Part shown: positions 45,181 to 53,894 of the stretch, piece after piece
Position numbering within the stretch: position 1 is the stretch's first letter
Layout: the number at the start of each line of letters is the position of its first letter
From: a virus
IMG/VR virus record: IMGVR_UViG_3300029199_000004
Coordinates: 1-57,275 of that record
DNA length: 57,275 nt
Reading direction: 5' to 3' (one strand)
Notes under the pieces: model-generated
What the model saw: the letters and a program-made list of their open reading frames with translations, nothing else
Told to the model about the DNA's origin: nothing
Databases searched by the model: none
Program-made: the position numbers and the translations under genes

Positions 45181-46266
45181 ATGGCGCGTGCCTACTACAA
45201 CGAAATCGACAAGCAAGCTGCCCAGTGGCTCCGCAACCTTATCGCCCGAGGTCTGATCGCCCCAGGCGATGTCGATGAAAGGAGCATCAGCGATGTCTCT
45301 CCAGACGATCTGCGCGGCTACACCCAGTGTCACTTCTTCGCCGGTATCGGTGTCTGGTCATACGCCCTACGACGAGCTGGTTGGGACGATTCCCGTCCAG
45401 TCTGGACCGGTTCCTGCCCGTGCCAGCCTTTCAGCAGCGCAGGCGCGCAAGAAGGGTTTGCTGACGAGCGGCACCTATGGCCAGACTTCCATTGGCTCAT
45501 CCAGCAGTGCCGCCCTCCAGTCCTCTTTGGAGAGCAGGTTGCAGGCAAGGCTGTCGAGCCTTGGGTCGACCTTGTACAAGCTGACCTGGAAGCCCTGGGT
45601 TACGCCTTCGGGGGTGTCCCGTTTCCGTCTGCGGGCGTCGGTGCTCCGCACATCCGTGACAGATTGTTCTGGGTGGCCGACAGCGACAGCGTCGGATTCG
45701 CGGGGCTTACCGGGGTATCGCAAGGACGGCGCGCCGAAGCCGGAACTGACAGCAGTTGCTCAGTTCGCCTCTTGGGCAACGCCTTCAGCTCGAGACTGGA
45801 AGAGCGCATCCGCCTCCACGGAGTTCCTGGAGCAGAGGCTGGAGCAGAGGCTGGAGCAGAGTCGGGGGAAGCCTCTGAGCGAGCAGGCATTCACGTTGGT
45901 GGGCTGGCAGACGCCAACGGCAAATACTCCCGGAGGGACGCCGGATCAGGCGCTAGCACGGAAGGAGAAGGTCAGCTGCGGAAACTCGGTGACATGCCTG
46001 CCACACCAAGTGCAACTGATAGGCCCGGCGCGGTTAACGGTATCTGGCGAGATGCTGACTGGCTCAGCTGCCGGGACGGAAAGTGGCGGCCAGTTGAATC
46101 CGGCACATTCCCGCTGGCTCATGGGGCTGCCAGCCGAGTGGTGCGATTGCGCGCCTACGGAAACGCGATCAACGCGGAAGCGGCGACCCAGTTCATCGGC
46201 GCGTTCCTCGACATCGAGCGTGGAGTTGGACGAGCTGATCTGATCGAGCTTGATCCTTTGATCTAG
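45181..46266 (+). CDS. DNA cytosine-C5 methyltransferase
   Basis: This 361-residue enzyme methylates cytosine C5, probably to protect phage DNA from restriction. The start MARAYYNEIDKQAAQWLRNL is the usual one in phage relatives; GTG 45133 would run through the promoter. Motifs seen are I (HFFAGIGVWSYALRRAGW), IV with the nucleophile (GSCPCQPFSSAGAQ), VI in the form FGEQVAGK, VIII (RDRLFWVADS) and X (AYGNAINAEAATQFIGAF). A low-complexity segment (AEAGAEAGAESGEASE) marks tandem repeats. Most of its length is also read in another frame (45269-46243). It ends ELDPLI. Confidence 0.9.
   Translation: MARAYYNEIDKQAAQWLRNLIARGLIAPGDVDERSISDVSPDDLRGYTQCHFFAGIGVWSYALRRAGWDDSRPVWTGSCPCQPFSSAGAQEGFADERHLWPDFHWLIQQCRPPVLFGEQVAGKAVEPWVDLVQADLEALGYAFGGVPFPSAGVGAPHIRDRLFWVADSDSVGFAGLTGVSQGRRAEAGTDSSCSVRLLGNAFSSRLEERIRLHGVPGAEAGAEAGAESGEASERAGIHVGGLADANGKYSRRDAGSGASTEGEGQLRKLGDMPATPSATDRPGAVNGIWRDADWLSCRDGKWRPVESGTFPLAHGAASRVVRLRAYGNAINAEAATQFIGAFLDIERGVGRADLIELDPLI
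45269..46243 (+). CDS. second gene encoded in another frame of the methyltransferase gene
   Basis: A 324-codon frame, +1 relative to the methyltransferase, is open for 975 bases. Its product shows patterned sequence not expected by chance: three W-x-TP/TA-type motifs (GWPTATASDSRG, SWATPSARDWKS, GWQTPTANTPGG) and LNPAHSRWLMGLPAEWCDCA followed by PTETRSTRKRRP. I recall similar proteins annotated beside phage Dcm enzymes, which supports real translation. It ends VELDELI, the same kind of tail as the overlapping enzyme. ATG 45269, ATG 45275 and ATG 45293 are possible starts. Function unknown. Confidence 0.6.
   Translation: MSMKGASAMSLQTICAATPSVTSSPVSVSGHTPYDELVGTIPVQSGPVPARASLSAAQARKKGLLTSGTYGQTSIGSSSSAALQSSLESRLQARLSSLGSTLYKLTWKPWVTPSGVSRFRLRASVLRTSVTDCSGWPTATASDSRGLPGYRKDGAPKPELTAVAQFASWATPSARDWKSASASTEFLEQRLEQRLEQSRGKPLSEQAFTLVGWQTPTANTPGGTPDQALARKEKVSCGNSVTCLPHQVQLIGPARLTVSGEMLTGSAAGTESGGQLNPAHSRWLMGLPAEWCDCAPTETRSTRKRRPSSSARSSTSSVELDELI
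45827..45861. repeat. 12-bp tandem repeat in the dual-coding region
   Basis: CTGGAGCAGAGG occurs twice in tandem (45827-45838, 45839-45850) and once more with a changed last base. Because the unit is a multiple of three, slippage would keep both overlapping frames open. Confidence 0.75.
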
Positions 46267-46268
46267 GT

Positions 46269-46285
46269 TTCAACCGTTGGTTGAT
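46269..46285. promoter_or_regulatory. operator before the terminase genes
   Basis: TTCAAC-CGTTG-GTTGAT has one mismatch and begins three bases after the methyltransferase stop, 17 bases before the TerS start codon. No standard promoter is evident around it. Confidence 0.6.
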
Positions 46286-46301
46286 TATTCCGGAGATAAC
46301 C

Positions 46302-46988
46302 ATGGCCCCAAAAACGGCGCCCAAGAGACGCGGCAGACCACCAAAGGCCAAGCCTCCGGTCGAGATCGATGACGACGACCTGATTGGCTCGGTGCCGGCT
46401 GCAGATGAGGAGTCATTGGAACCGATCAGCACCGCCCTGGCGGATGTCTACGGCGGCGTTAGCGCCAGCTGGCTCGCCCAGGTTTTCGGTCACGACAAGA
46501 ACACCATCGCCAAGAAGCTCGCCAGCGCCGGCTGCGAAGTCGTTGGCCGTCGAAACGGCGGGCCGCTGTACCGCATCCCCGACGCAGCCGCGTATCTGGT
46601 GAAGCCCAAAGTCGATCTCGTCGCGTATATCAAGACGCTGCGCCCGAATGACCTGCCGCCGATGCTCAACGATGCCTACTGGTCGGCGATGATCAAGCGG
46701 CAGAAGTGGGAGGAAAACGCCCGCGATCTCTGGCGCAGCGAGGATGTGCTGAAGGTGTTCGGTGACCTTGCCATCTCGTTCAAGACGACGGCCAACCTCT
46801 GGGTGGAGGAGGTGGAGCGGATCGAGGGCCTGACGCCTGAACAGCGTCTGCTGATCACCCAGCTCACTGACCGCTTGCTGGAGAACGTCTACCACCTGAT
46901 GGTGGAGGCGCCGAAGAGCGGCAAGACGCTACCGTCGATCGCGGAAGAGGGTGCTGCCCCAGAGGGCAGTGAGGGCTCCTCCGAGTGA
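46302..46988 (+). CDS. terminase small subunit
   Basis: A 228-residue DNA-recognition subunit starting at ATG 46302 with CGGAGATAACC upstream. It begins with an AT-hook-like basic segment (KTAPKRRGRPPKAKPP) and an acidic motif EIDDDDLIGSVP, then an HTH-like domain (SASWLAQVFGHDKNTIAKKL, ASAGCEVVGRRNGGPLYRI) as in Nu1-type or DUF1441 proteins, and a helical oligomerisation region. Its stop overlaps the GTG start of TerL. The packaging site is presumably nearby but not recognisable. Confidence 0.85.
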   Translation: MAPKTAPKRRGRPPKAKPPVEIDDDDLIGSVPAADEESLEPISTALADVYGGVSASWLAQVFGHDKNTIAKKLASAGCEVVGRRNGGPLYRIPDAAAYLVKPKVDLVAYIKTLRPNDLPPMLNDAYWSAMIKRQKWEENARDLWRSEDVLKVFGDLAISFKTTANLWVEEVERIEGLTPEQRLLITQLTDRLLENVYHLMVEAPKSGKTLPSIAEEGAAPEGSEGSSE

Positions 46989-49099
46989 TCTTCGAATCCC
47001 TTGAGCAGATGATCGCAGCGTCTGCCGGTGGCATCCGACCTCCAGAACGCCTGACGGTCGCCCAGGCGGCCGAGCGGTCACGCTACCTCAACAACCCTGG
47101 CAGCTACGTCGGCTTCTGGGACAACAGCATCGCCCCGTATCTGGTCGAGCCCATGGAGGTGCTGACCAGCTTGGAATACCTCGGCATGATCTTCGCCGGC
47201 CCGGCCCGGACGGGGAAGTCTGATATGTTCTTCAACTGGCTGTGCCATACGGCGATCTTCGATCCCGCGGACATGATGCACGTCCTGATGACGCAGAACG
47301 TCGCTCGCGACTGGAGCCAGAAGGACCTTCGCCGGGCCTTTCGCCATTCGAAGGAGCTGGGCAAGACAGTTGCGCCCGGCCGGCAGAACCAGTCCACCCA
47401 CTCGATCCGCTTCCTGTCAGGCATGCACCTTCTGGTCAAGTGGCCGACCATCAGCGAGCTCTCGGGTAAGACCGTGGGCCGCAACTGGATTTCAGACTAT
47501 GACCGCATCGACGAATCCATCGACGGGGAAGGTAACGCCTACGACCTGACTGCCAAGCGCGGCCAGACATTCCGCCGCAACGCGATGACCGTTGCCGAGT
47601 CGAGCCCGGGCTACGAGATCGAGGACCCCAAGTGGGTACCGAAGACTCCGCATGAGGCGCCGCCGACGAAGGGTATCCTCGCGCTGTACAACCGTGGTGA
47701 CCGTCGCCGCTGGTACTGGAAGTGCCCTCACTGCAGGAATCCGTTCGAGCCCGATTTCAAGCTGCTGCACATTCCTGATTCGAAGGATCACGTCGAGGCC
47801 GCCGAGGCGACCGTAATGGTGTGCCCACACTGCGCCGGCATCATCTGGCATGACGGCAAGGATGGCGTGCCCGGCAAGAACGAGTTGAACCAGATCACCG
47901 AGGGTAATGCCCGGTGGGTTCGCGACGGTGAGATATGGGTGCCGCGGGAGAACCGGGTCGAAGGTTTGCCCTTCCGCTCCGACATCGCCAGCTTCTGGAT
48001 GAAAGGGCCTGCTGCCGCGTTCACTACCTGGCGCGATCTGGCGCTGAAATACCTGAAGGCGGACGAGGAGTATGAGCGCACCGGAAGCCAGGAGGCGCTG
48101 AAGACCACGGTCAACACCGACCAGGGACTACCGTTCCGGCCGAAGGGTTTGGACGAGGGGCGCCTTTGGGAAGACGTGAAGGCCATGGCGCGCGATCTCG
48201 GCGAGAAAGTGGTGCCGGAGGGGGTGCGCTTCCTGGTGGCCGCTGTCGACGTGCAAGGTGGTCGCTTCGAAGTCCAGGTCATGGGCTTCAGCGAAGGCGG
48301 GGACATCACGGTCATCGACCGCTTCGCTATCAAGAAGTCCGATCGCAAGGACGAGGACGGTGAGCGCGAGTGGGTGAAGCCTGCGTCCTATGTCGAGGAC
48401 TGGAAGCTGCTCATCGACCAGGTGATCCTCAAGACTTACCCCCTGGCTGATGGCTCCGGCCGGCACATGTCGATCAAGGTCGTGGGCTGCGACTCGGCGG
48501 GTAAGGGTGACAAGAAGAACGACAGCTCGACGACCAAGAACGCCTACCTGTTCTGGCGGATGCTGCGCGACTCGGATGGCAGCGAGTTCCCGGCAGGGCT
48601 GCATAACCGCTTCAGGCTGCTCAAGGGCGGCTCCAACAAGACCGCACCGCGGGTGCAGATCAGCTATCCGGATTCCGAGCGAAAGGACCGCAGTGCCGGC
48701 GCGCGAGGCGAGATTCCGGTGCTGATGATCAACACGCTGGCCCTCAAGGACCAGCTGAACGTTATGCTCGATCGCACGAGTGCCGGCGGCGGACGGATCA
48801 ATATGCCCGACTGGCTCCCTGACTGGTGGTTCGCCGAGATGGTGGCCGAGGTGCGCAATGCCGACGGCTGGGTGAAGAAGTCGCCGCGAAACGAAGCGTG
48901 GGACTTGCTGGTGTACGCCATTGCGCTGTCGCTCTATCGCCCGATCAAGATCGAGCACCTGGACTGGAACAACCCACCGGGATGGGCTGCAGAGTGGGGC
49001 GACAACGACCTGGTCTTCTTCCCCGAGGAGCGCAAGGCCGGTGTGATCGCTGAACCGAAGGGGCAAACTCTGGAAGAGTTGGCGGCTCTGCTCGCTTAG
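46985..49099 (+). CDS. terminase large subunit, GpA family
   Basis: The 704-residue packaging ATPase and nuclease starts at GTG 46985 overlapping TerS. Walker A is FAGPARTGKSDMFF (near residue 70). Two CPHC motifs (WKCPHCRNPF, near 242; MVCPHCAGII, near 278) form a zinc site common in the GpA family. The nuclease domain has an acidic residue in LVAAVDVQGGRFEVQVMG (near 419) and CDSAGKGDKK (near 502). Length and order match lambda gpA, which makes cohesive ends, so cos packaging is plausible. Confidence 0.95.
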   Translation: MIFESLEQMIAASAGGIRPPERLTVAQAAERSRYLNNPGSYVGFWDNSIAPYLVEPMEVLTSLEYLGMIFAGPARTGKSDMFFNWLCHTAIFDPADMMHVLMTQNVARDWSQKDLRRAFRHSKELGKTVAPGRQNQSTHSIRFLSGMHLLVKWPTISELSGKTVGRNWISDYDRIDESIDGEGNAYDLTAKRGQTFRRNAMTVAESSPGYEIEDPKWVPKTPHEAPPTKGILALYNRGDRRRWYWKCPHCRNPFEPDFKLLHIPDSKDHVEAAEATVMVCPHCAGIIWHDGKDGVPGKNELNQITEGNARWVRDGEIWVPRENRVEGLPFRSDIASFWMKGPAAAFTTWRDLALKYLKADEEYERTGSQEALKTTVNTDQGLPFRPKGLDEGRLWEDVKAMARDLGEKVVPEGVRFLVAAVDVQGGRFEVQVMGFSEGGDITVIDRFAIKKSDRKDEDGEREWVKPASYVEDWKLLIDQVILKTYPLADGSGRHMSIKVVGCDSAGKGDKKNDSSTTKNAYLFWRMLRDSDGSEFPAGLHNRFRLLKGGSNKTAPRVQISYPDSERKDRSAGARGEIPVLMINTLALKDQLNVMLDRTSAGGGRINMPDWLPDWWFAEMVAEVRNADGWVKKSPRNEAWDLLVYAIALSLYRPIKIEHLDWNNPPGWAAEWGDNDLVFFPEERKAGVIAEPKGQTLEELAALLA

Positions 49100-49121
49100 C
49101 GAATCAACTTTCGGTTTTATA

Positions 49122-49138
49122 TACGACCGATGGTTGAT
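49122..49138. promoter_or_regulatory. weak operator-like site before gpW
   Basis: TACGAC-CGATG-GTTGAT keeps the right arm but has a poor left arm. A half site AATCAAC is at 49102-49108 and an AT-rich TTTTATATA lies between. It fills the only gap in the head operon besides terminators. Confidence 0.35.
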
Positions 49139-49180
49139 ACGATTCGGCCGAACAGAACCGTATTCGCCGTCGGGGGCCGC

Positions 49181-49399
49181 ATGGCTGTAGACCTGCAACG
49201 TCAGTTGGAAGAAGCCGAGCAGGCATATCACAGCCTGATGACCGGCCAATCCGTCGCCGAATTCCGCGACCAGAACGGCGAGCTGATCCGCTACACCCCG
49301 GCCAATGCCTCAAGGCTGCTCGGCTACATCCACTCGCTGAAGTCGCAGCTGGGGCTCATTCCAGCTGGCTCCGTCGGCCCAGGGAGGGTCTGGTTCTGA
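49181..49399 (+). CDS. gpW-like head-tail joining protein
   Basis: A 72-residue protein starting at ATG 49181 behind GGGGG. It resembles lambda gpW (68 residues) in length, location between terminase and portal, and pattern: DLQRQLEEAEQAYHSLMTGQ, AEFRDQNGELIRYTPANAS and LLGYIHSLKSQLG. gpW closes the filled head and allows tail attachment. It overlaps the portal start by one base. Confidence 0.88.
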   Translation: MAVDLQRQLEEAEQAYHSLMTGQSVAEFRDQNGELIRYTPANASRLLGYIHSLKSQLGLIPAGSVGPGRVWF

Positions 49400-51072
49400 T
49401 GGACCTTTCCGCCATGGATTATCTCGACCCCCTGATCGGTGAGCTGCCGGTCAGGGAGATGGCTGCGCGGGGCGCCTACGATGCGTCCAGCCACCATTCG
49501 CGTGAGCTGTCGTTGTGGTCGTCCCCGCTGCAGTCCGCTGACATGGACATCCTCCCGGACAAGCTGGTGATGGATTCCCGTGTGCGCGACACCCTGCGCA
49601 ACGACTCCTATGTCCAGAACGGCGCGACGATCCAGAAGGATTCCATCGTCGGCGAGATGTTCCTGCTCAACAGCAAGCCGAACTACAAGGTGCTGGGGCT
49701 GGATGAGGTCTGGGCGGAAGAGTTTCAGGAGGAGGTCGAAGCCAAGTTCACTCTATACGCCGAGTCGATCCGAAATTTCCCGGACGCAGCCCGCAAGTTG
49801 ACACTCACCGGGATGGTCCGCCTGGCGGTTGGCATCCATGCGATGGCCGGCGAGGTCCTGGCGTCGGTTGAATGGATGCGCAACGGCTACCGTCCGTACC
49901 GCACTGCGCTGCAGATGCTGGACCTTGATCGGCTGAGCAACCCTCAAGGCGAGATGGACAGCCCAACCCTGCGCGGCGGCGTGCAGCGGGACAAGTTCGG
50001 TGCACCCATCGGCTACTGGATTCGCCAGGCACATCCGAGCGACTGGATGAACCCGGACGGCTACAGCTGGAAGTTCGTTCCGGCCACTCGTGGTCAGGTC
50101 ACCGGCAATCCCGGCTGGGACCGCCCGCAAATGATTCACATCGTCGATCAGTGGCGCCCGGATCAGAGCCGCGGCGTCGCCAGCATGGTCTCCGCGCTGA
50201 AAGAGATGCGGATGACCAAGAAGTTTCGCGATGTCGTGCTGCAGTCGGCGGTGCTCAATGCGAGCTATGCGGCCAGCATCGAATCCGACCTGCCCAGTGA
50301 TGTGGCGCTGGCACAGGCCGGCGGCGGCGACCCGCAAGCGCTGACCGGCTTTGCCAATACCTACCTCGGCGAGGTGGCCAAGTACGTCGGCGGGTCGCGC
50401 AACATCCGCCTCGATGGCGTCAAGGTGCCGGTGTTCTACCCGGGCACCAAGATGAAGCTGCAGAACGCCGGCACGCCCGGTGGCGTCGGTTCCGACTTCG
50501 AGGCGTCGATGCTGCGCTACATCGCAGCGTCCCTTGGGGTCAGCTATGAGCAGCTGTCGAAGGATTACAGCAGCGCCAACTACTCGAACCTGCGTGCGGC
50601 CATGGCTGAGACCGGCAAGCGCATGCGAGTGCAGAAGCGCCAGGTCGCCGACCGATTCGCCAGCACCTTCTACCGCTTGTGGCTGGAGGAGGCGATCAAC
50701 TCCGGCGAGATCACTTCGCTGCCGCGCAAGGCTCCGAACTGGTACGAGGGGCTTAATCAGGAGGCTTACAGCTCCTGCGAGTGGATCGGCGCCAGCACCG
50801 GGCAGATCGATGAGCTGAAGGAAACCCAGGCTGCGGTCCTGCGTGTGAACAACGGCCTGTCCACCCGTGAGGATGAGCTGGCCAAGCTCGGCAAAGATTG
50901 GCGCGTCGTGTTCAACCAGCTGGCTCGCGAGAAGAAAGCTGCCGAGAAGCACGAGCTGGAATTCGGCGCGGACAAGTCCAGCAAGAATCAGATGAACGCC
51001 GCCAGCGGCACCCCGAGCGATACGGGCGACGGACCACGCAGCGAAGACAAAGAGGAAAAGACCGATGAGTAA
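49399..51072 (+). CDS. portal protein, lambda family
   Basis: A 557-residue protein forming the dodecameric ring through which DNA enters. Conserved features include WSSPLQSADMDILPDKLVMD, SRVRDTLRNDSYVQNGATIQ, VRLAVGIHAMAGEVLASVEW, HIVDQWRPDQSRGVASMVSA and YIAASLGVSYEQLSKDYSSA with NYSNLRAAMAETGKRM. The length matches lambda gpB. It begins MDLSAMDYLDPLIGELP, another D-x-LIG motif. It overlaps the protease gene by eight bases. Confidence 0.95.
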   Translation: MDLSAMDYLDPLIGELPVREMAARGAYDASSHHSRELSLWSSPLQSADMDILPDKLVMDSRVRDTLRNDSYVQNGATIQKDSIVGEMFLLNSKPNYKVLGLDEVWAEEFQEEVEAKFTLYAESIRNFPDAARKLTLTGMVRLAVGIHAMAGEVLASVEWMRNGYRPYRTALQMLDLDRLSNPQGEMDSPTLRGGVQRDKFGAPIGYWIRQAHPSDWMNPDGYSWKFVPATRGQVTGNPGWDRPQMIHIVDQWRPDQSRGVASMVSALKEMRMTKKFRDVVLQSAVLNASYAASIESDLPSDVALAQAGGGDPQALTGFANTYLGEVAKYVGGSRNIRLDGVKVPVFYPGTKMKLQNAGTPGGVGSDFEASMLRYIAASLGVSYEQLSKDYSSANYSNLRAAMAETGKRMRVQKRQVADRFASTFYRLWLEEAINSGEITSLPRKAPNWYEGLNQEAYSSCEWIGASTGQIDELKETQAAVLRVNNGLSTREDELAKLGKDWRVVFNQLAREKKAAEKHELEFGADKSSKNQMNAASGTPSDTGDGPRSEDKEEKTDE

Positions 51073-52342
51073 CCTGCTGGCCTCGCGCTTCGCGAACGCA
51101 CCGGTGATGGTGAGCGACTGCAAGGCCGACTGGATGAGCAATTGCCTCGCCTCGGTATCCGCTGAGCTGAAGACGATCGAGGCTCGCGCCTCCAGCGAAC
51201 CTGTCGCCCTGGCCTATGACGACTTCTGGCCGGCTGCCGACAGTTGGATGGCGCGCTACCGCCCGTACATCGTCCAGGACGGTACGCTGCTGATCCCGAT
51301 CAAGGGCATGCTGCTGCACGACTTCGGCTACCAGCTTTATGACTGGGCAACCGGCTACGTCTACATCCAGAAGGCGTTCGAGCGCGGCATGGCCGACGGA
51401 AGCGTTCAGCGCATCGCCATGATTCTGAGCTCCGGCGGCGGCGAGGTAGCCGGCTGCTTCGATGCGGTCGACCGTGTCTTTGCGATGCGCGGCGAGAAAC
51501 CCATCCACGCCTTCGTCAATGAGCATGCCTATTCGGCTGCATACGCTTGGGCGTCAGTCGCTGACAAGATCACGATCACCCGTACCGGTGGCGTCGGTAG
51601 CGTCGGCGTGGTCACTGCGCACATGGATGTGTCGGGGTGGAACGAGAAGATCGGCATCAAGATCACCTTCATCCATGCCGGTGAGCACAAGGTCGATGGC
51701 AATCCACACGAGCCCTTGTCCGATGTGGCCAAAAACCGGATGCAGGCCCGGATCGACGGCCTCTACAATATTTTCGTATCGACAGTGGCGCGGAATCTCG
51801 CGCTCGATGAGCAGGTGGTCCGTGACACCAAAGCGCTGACCTACAGTGCCGAGGAAGCGGTAAGCCTGGGATTCGCGCACGAAATCCGAGCCTTCGATGA
51901 AGCGCTGGCCGCCTTCTCTGGCGGACTGTCACCAACCGCAGGAGAAGAAACAATGAGCACACCGGAACAAGCCGCTGCACCCGCACAGGCTGATCTGGAT
52001 GCGGCTCGCGCCGAGGGCCGGAAAGAAGGTGCCACGGCCGAGCGCGAACGCATTCAGGGGATCATGGGCTGCGACGAAGCCAAGACTCGTCGTGCCCTGG
52101 CAAACCACCTTTCGTTGAATACCGAACTGTCGGTTGATTCTGCGAAGGGCATTCTGGCTGCATCGCCCGCTGAGGACGACAAGGCCGAAGGGAATGCCGG
52201 TGGCAAGGGCAGCGCCTTTGAGCAGGCAATGGGTCAGAACAACCCCGAACTCGGCGCCGATGGCGGCGGTAACGACGAACAGGCCAGTCAGCAGACCCTG
52301 ATGCAGGAATTCCGCGCGGCCAATGGCATTGAGGGCAAATAA
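51065..52342 (+). CDS. S49 family head maturation protease fused to scaffold
   Basis: The 425-residue protein is a SppA/ClpP-fold peptidase like lambda gpC. The catalytic Ser is expected in HAYSAAYAWASVADKI (near residue 158) and the general-base Lys in HAGEHKVDGNPHEPL (near 207); GGGEVAGCFDAVDRV and GGVGSVGVVTAHMDVSG also fit the fold. The last 130 residues are a helical scaffold domain that is also made separately from an internal start at 51953. It cleaves scaffold and portal during prohead maturation. Confidence 0.93.
   Translation: MSNLLASRFANAPVMVSDCKADWMSNCLASVSAELKTIEARASSEPVALAYDDFWPAADSWMARYRPYIVQDGTLLIPIKGMLLHDFGYQLYDWATGYVYIQKAFERGMADGSVQRIAMILSSGGGEVAGCFDAVDRVFAMRGEKPIHAFVNEHAYSAAYAWASVADKITITRTGGVGSVGVVTAHMDVSGWNEKIGIKITFIHAGEHKVDGNPHEPLSDVAKNRMQARIDGLYNIFVSTVARNLALDEQVVRDTKALTYSAEEAVSLGFAHEIRAFDEALAAFSGGLSPTAGEETMSTPEQAAAPAQADLDAARAEGRKEGATAERERIQGIMGCDEAKTRRALANHLSLNTELSVDSAKGILAASPAEDDKAEGNAGGKGSAFEQAMGQNNPELGADGGGNDEQASQQTLMQEFRAANGIEGK
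51953..52342 (+). CDS. nested head scaffold protein (Nu3-like)
   Basis: An in-frame ATG at 51953 follows GCAGGAGAAGAAACA, a strong internal ribosome site at the junction between protease and scaffold domains. It would give a 129-residue Ala/Glu/Gln-rich protein (MSTPEQAAAPAQADLDAARA, EGRKEGATAERERIQGIM, TLMQEFRAANGIEGK). Lambda makes Nu3 in the same way from gene C. The scaffold guides capsid assembly and is then degraded. Confidence 0.82.
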   Translation: MSTPEQAAAPAQADLDAARAEGRKEGATAERERIQGIMGCDEAKTRRALANHLSLNTELSVDSAKGILAASPAEDDKAEGNAGGKGSAFEQAMGQNNPELGADGGGNDEQASQQTLMQEFRAANGIEGK

Positions 52343-52344
52343 CC

Positions 52345-52773
52345 ATGCACCAGCCTGACTACACCAAAGCCGGCATCGCCAGCTTCCAGAATGACTCCGT
52401 TGCCGGAGCAGTCGAGCTCTTCGCGGGCGACACGCCGGCTCCGGTGACCGATTTCGCGCTGCCTGGTGCAACCCTGGCCACTGCGGGCATCCCGGCGTGG
52501 ACTCCGATCTTCGTTGACGCGGCCACTCGCGCGGTCACCCTGGCCGTCACCGGCTCGGCTGATCCAGCGGACGACGTGAAGCCGAACGCGATCACCGTTG
52601 CTCCGGTTCCGGCCGGTAGCCCGGCCACCACCAGCGTCCCGGTTTATAAGGCCGGATCGTTCAACATCAACGCACTGAAGTGGCCGGAATCCTTCGCCAC
52701 CGAAGGCTCGAAGCTCGCGGCGTTCGATCTGGCGGCTTGCCAGATTTACGTCAAGAAGCCTTTCTACGCATAA
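52345..52773 (+). CDS. head decoration protein, gpD-like
   Basis: A 142-residue protein between protease and major capsid genes, starting two bases after the scaffold stop. MHQPDYTKAGIASFQNDSVA, LFAGDTPAPVTDFALPGATL, IPAWTPIFVDAATRAVTLAV and YKAGSFNINALKWPESFATE match the gpD-like family that trimerises on the expanded capsid and stabilises it against internal DNA pressure. Confidence 0.88.
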   Translation: MHQPDYTKAGIASFQNDSVAGAVELFAGDTPAPVTDFALPGATLATAGIPAWTPIFVDAATRAVTLAVTGSADPADDVKPNAITVAPVPAGSPATTSVPVYKAGSFNINALKWPESFATEGSKLAAFDLAACQIYVKKPFYA

Positions 52774-52788
52774 GGAGTGCGGGGAATC

Positions 52789-53832
52789 ATGTCTATCGAA
52801 ATCAGTCCGCTCGACACCAACACGCTGCTGGGCTTCTACCGGGAAGTCCCGGCGCCGAGCAACTACTTCCGCAACCTGCTGGTGTCTTCGGTCATCAACT
52901 CTGAAGACGAGTTCATCGACTTCGAGAAGCTGGTCGAAGGTCGCAAGCTCGCGCCTCTGGTGGTCCCGACTGCCCAGGGCGTGCCGATGTACAGCGAAGC
53001 CTCGCGCATGTCCCGCGTGAAGCCGGCGTACCTGAAGCCGAAGGACCCGGTCAGCCCCGGTCGCGCTATCAAGCGTCGTCCTGGCGAAGGCATGTTCAGC
53101 CCGAACAGCATGTCCCCGCGTGGCCGCTTCATGGCGATCATCGGGGACATTCTGCGCACCCACCGCAGCGCCATCGAGCGTCGTCTGGAGTGGATGTGCG
53201 CCGAGGCTGCGATCCACGGCAAGGTGACCCTTGCCGGCGAGAACTATCCGACTACCGTCGTCGACTTCGGCCGCAATGCCGACCACACCGTCGTGCTGAC
53301 TGGCGTTGCCACCTGGGACAACGTCGACGCCGATATCGTCGGTGACCTGAACACCTGGATCGAGCGCGTGCGCCGCGCTGAGTTCGGCGGCCCGGTCAAC
53401 CGTGTAACCCTCGGCAAGGATGTCGTCGACCCGTTCCTGCGCAACAAGAGCGTGCGCGAGCACCTGGACACCCAGATTCGTGGTACCAACGGCGAGCTGA
53501 ACATCGGCATCCGTACCGGTGAGTACAGCGAGCGTCTGGGCCGCCTGGGCAACCTTGAAATCTGGACCACCAGCGACTTCTACGAGCTGCCGCAGGGTGG
53601 CACCAAGGAGTTCATGCCTGCCAAGGGCGTGCTGTTGACCGGGCCGAACATCAACATGGTCGAAGCCTACGGCGCGATCCTGGACGACAAGGCCAACTTC
53701 AATGCGCTGCCGGTGTTCCCGAAGCAGTGGACCAACGACGATCCGGCCGTCACCTTCGTGATGACCCAGTCTTCGCCGATCGAGGTGCCGGTGAACCCGA
53801 ACAACACCTTGTTCGCGACGGTGTTGGCGTAA
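52789..53832 (+). CDS. major capsid protein, gpE-like
   Basis: The 347-residue HK97-fold coat protein starts at ATG 52789 with GGAGTGCGGGGAATC upstream. It matches the gpE family: LDTNTLLGFYREVPAPSNYF, LPSTFF-like region replaced here by VVPTAQGVPMYSEASRMSRV, PAYLKPKDPVSPGRAIKRRP, and RVTLGKDVVDPFLRNKSVRE with NLEIWTTSDFYELPQGG. High expression is expected; a terminator follows directly. Confidence 0.94.
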   Translation: MSIEISPLDTNTLLGFYREVPAPSNYFRNLLVSSVINSEDEFIDFEKLVEGRKLAPLVVPTAQGVPMYSEASRMSRVKPAYLKPKDPVSPGRAIKRRPGEGMFSPNSMSPRGRFMAIIGDILRTHRSAIERRLEWMCAEAAIHGKVTLAGENYPTTVVDFGRNADHTVVLTGVATWDNVDADIVGDLNTWIERVRRAEFGGPVNRVTLGKDVVDPFLRNKSVREHLDTQIRGTNGELNIGIRTGEYSERLGRLGNLEIWTTSDFYELPQGGTKEFMPAKGVLLTGPNINMVEAYGAILDDKANFNALPVFPKQWTNDDPAVTFVMTQSSPIEVPVNPNNTLFATVLA

Positions 53833-53846
53833 CGACAACCCTGCAG

Positions 53847-53869
53847 AAGGCGGCCTTGCGCCGCCTTTT
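53847..53869 (+). terminator. intrinsic terminator after the capsid gene
   Basis: AAGGCGGC / GCCGCCTT with loop CTTGC, followed by TT and TTTC nearby. It lies 14 bases after the major capsid stop and would raise the ratio of capsid to downstream products. Confidence 0.8.
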
Positions 53870-53894
53870 GTTTCAACTCCAAGGTGAATACTCC

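Noticed and set aside
49753-51141. Minus-strand open frame of 462 codons
   Set aside because: Shadow of the portal gene, no ribosome site or motif.
52288-53838. Minus-strand open frame of 516 codons
   Set aside because: It is the complement of the decoration and capsid genes, whose products are clear; it is a shadow caused by high G+C codon bias.
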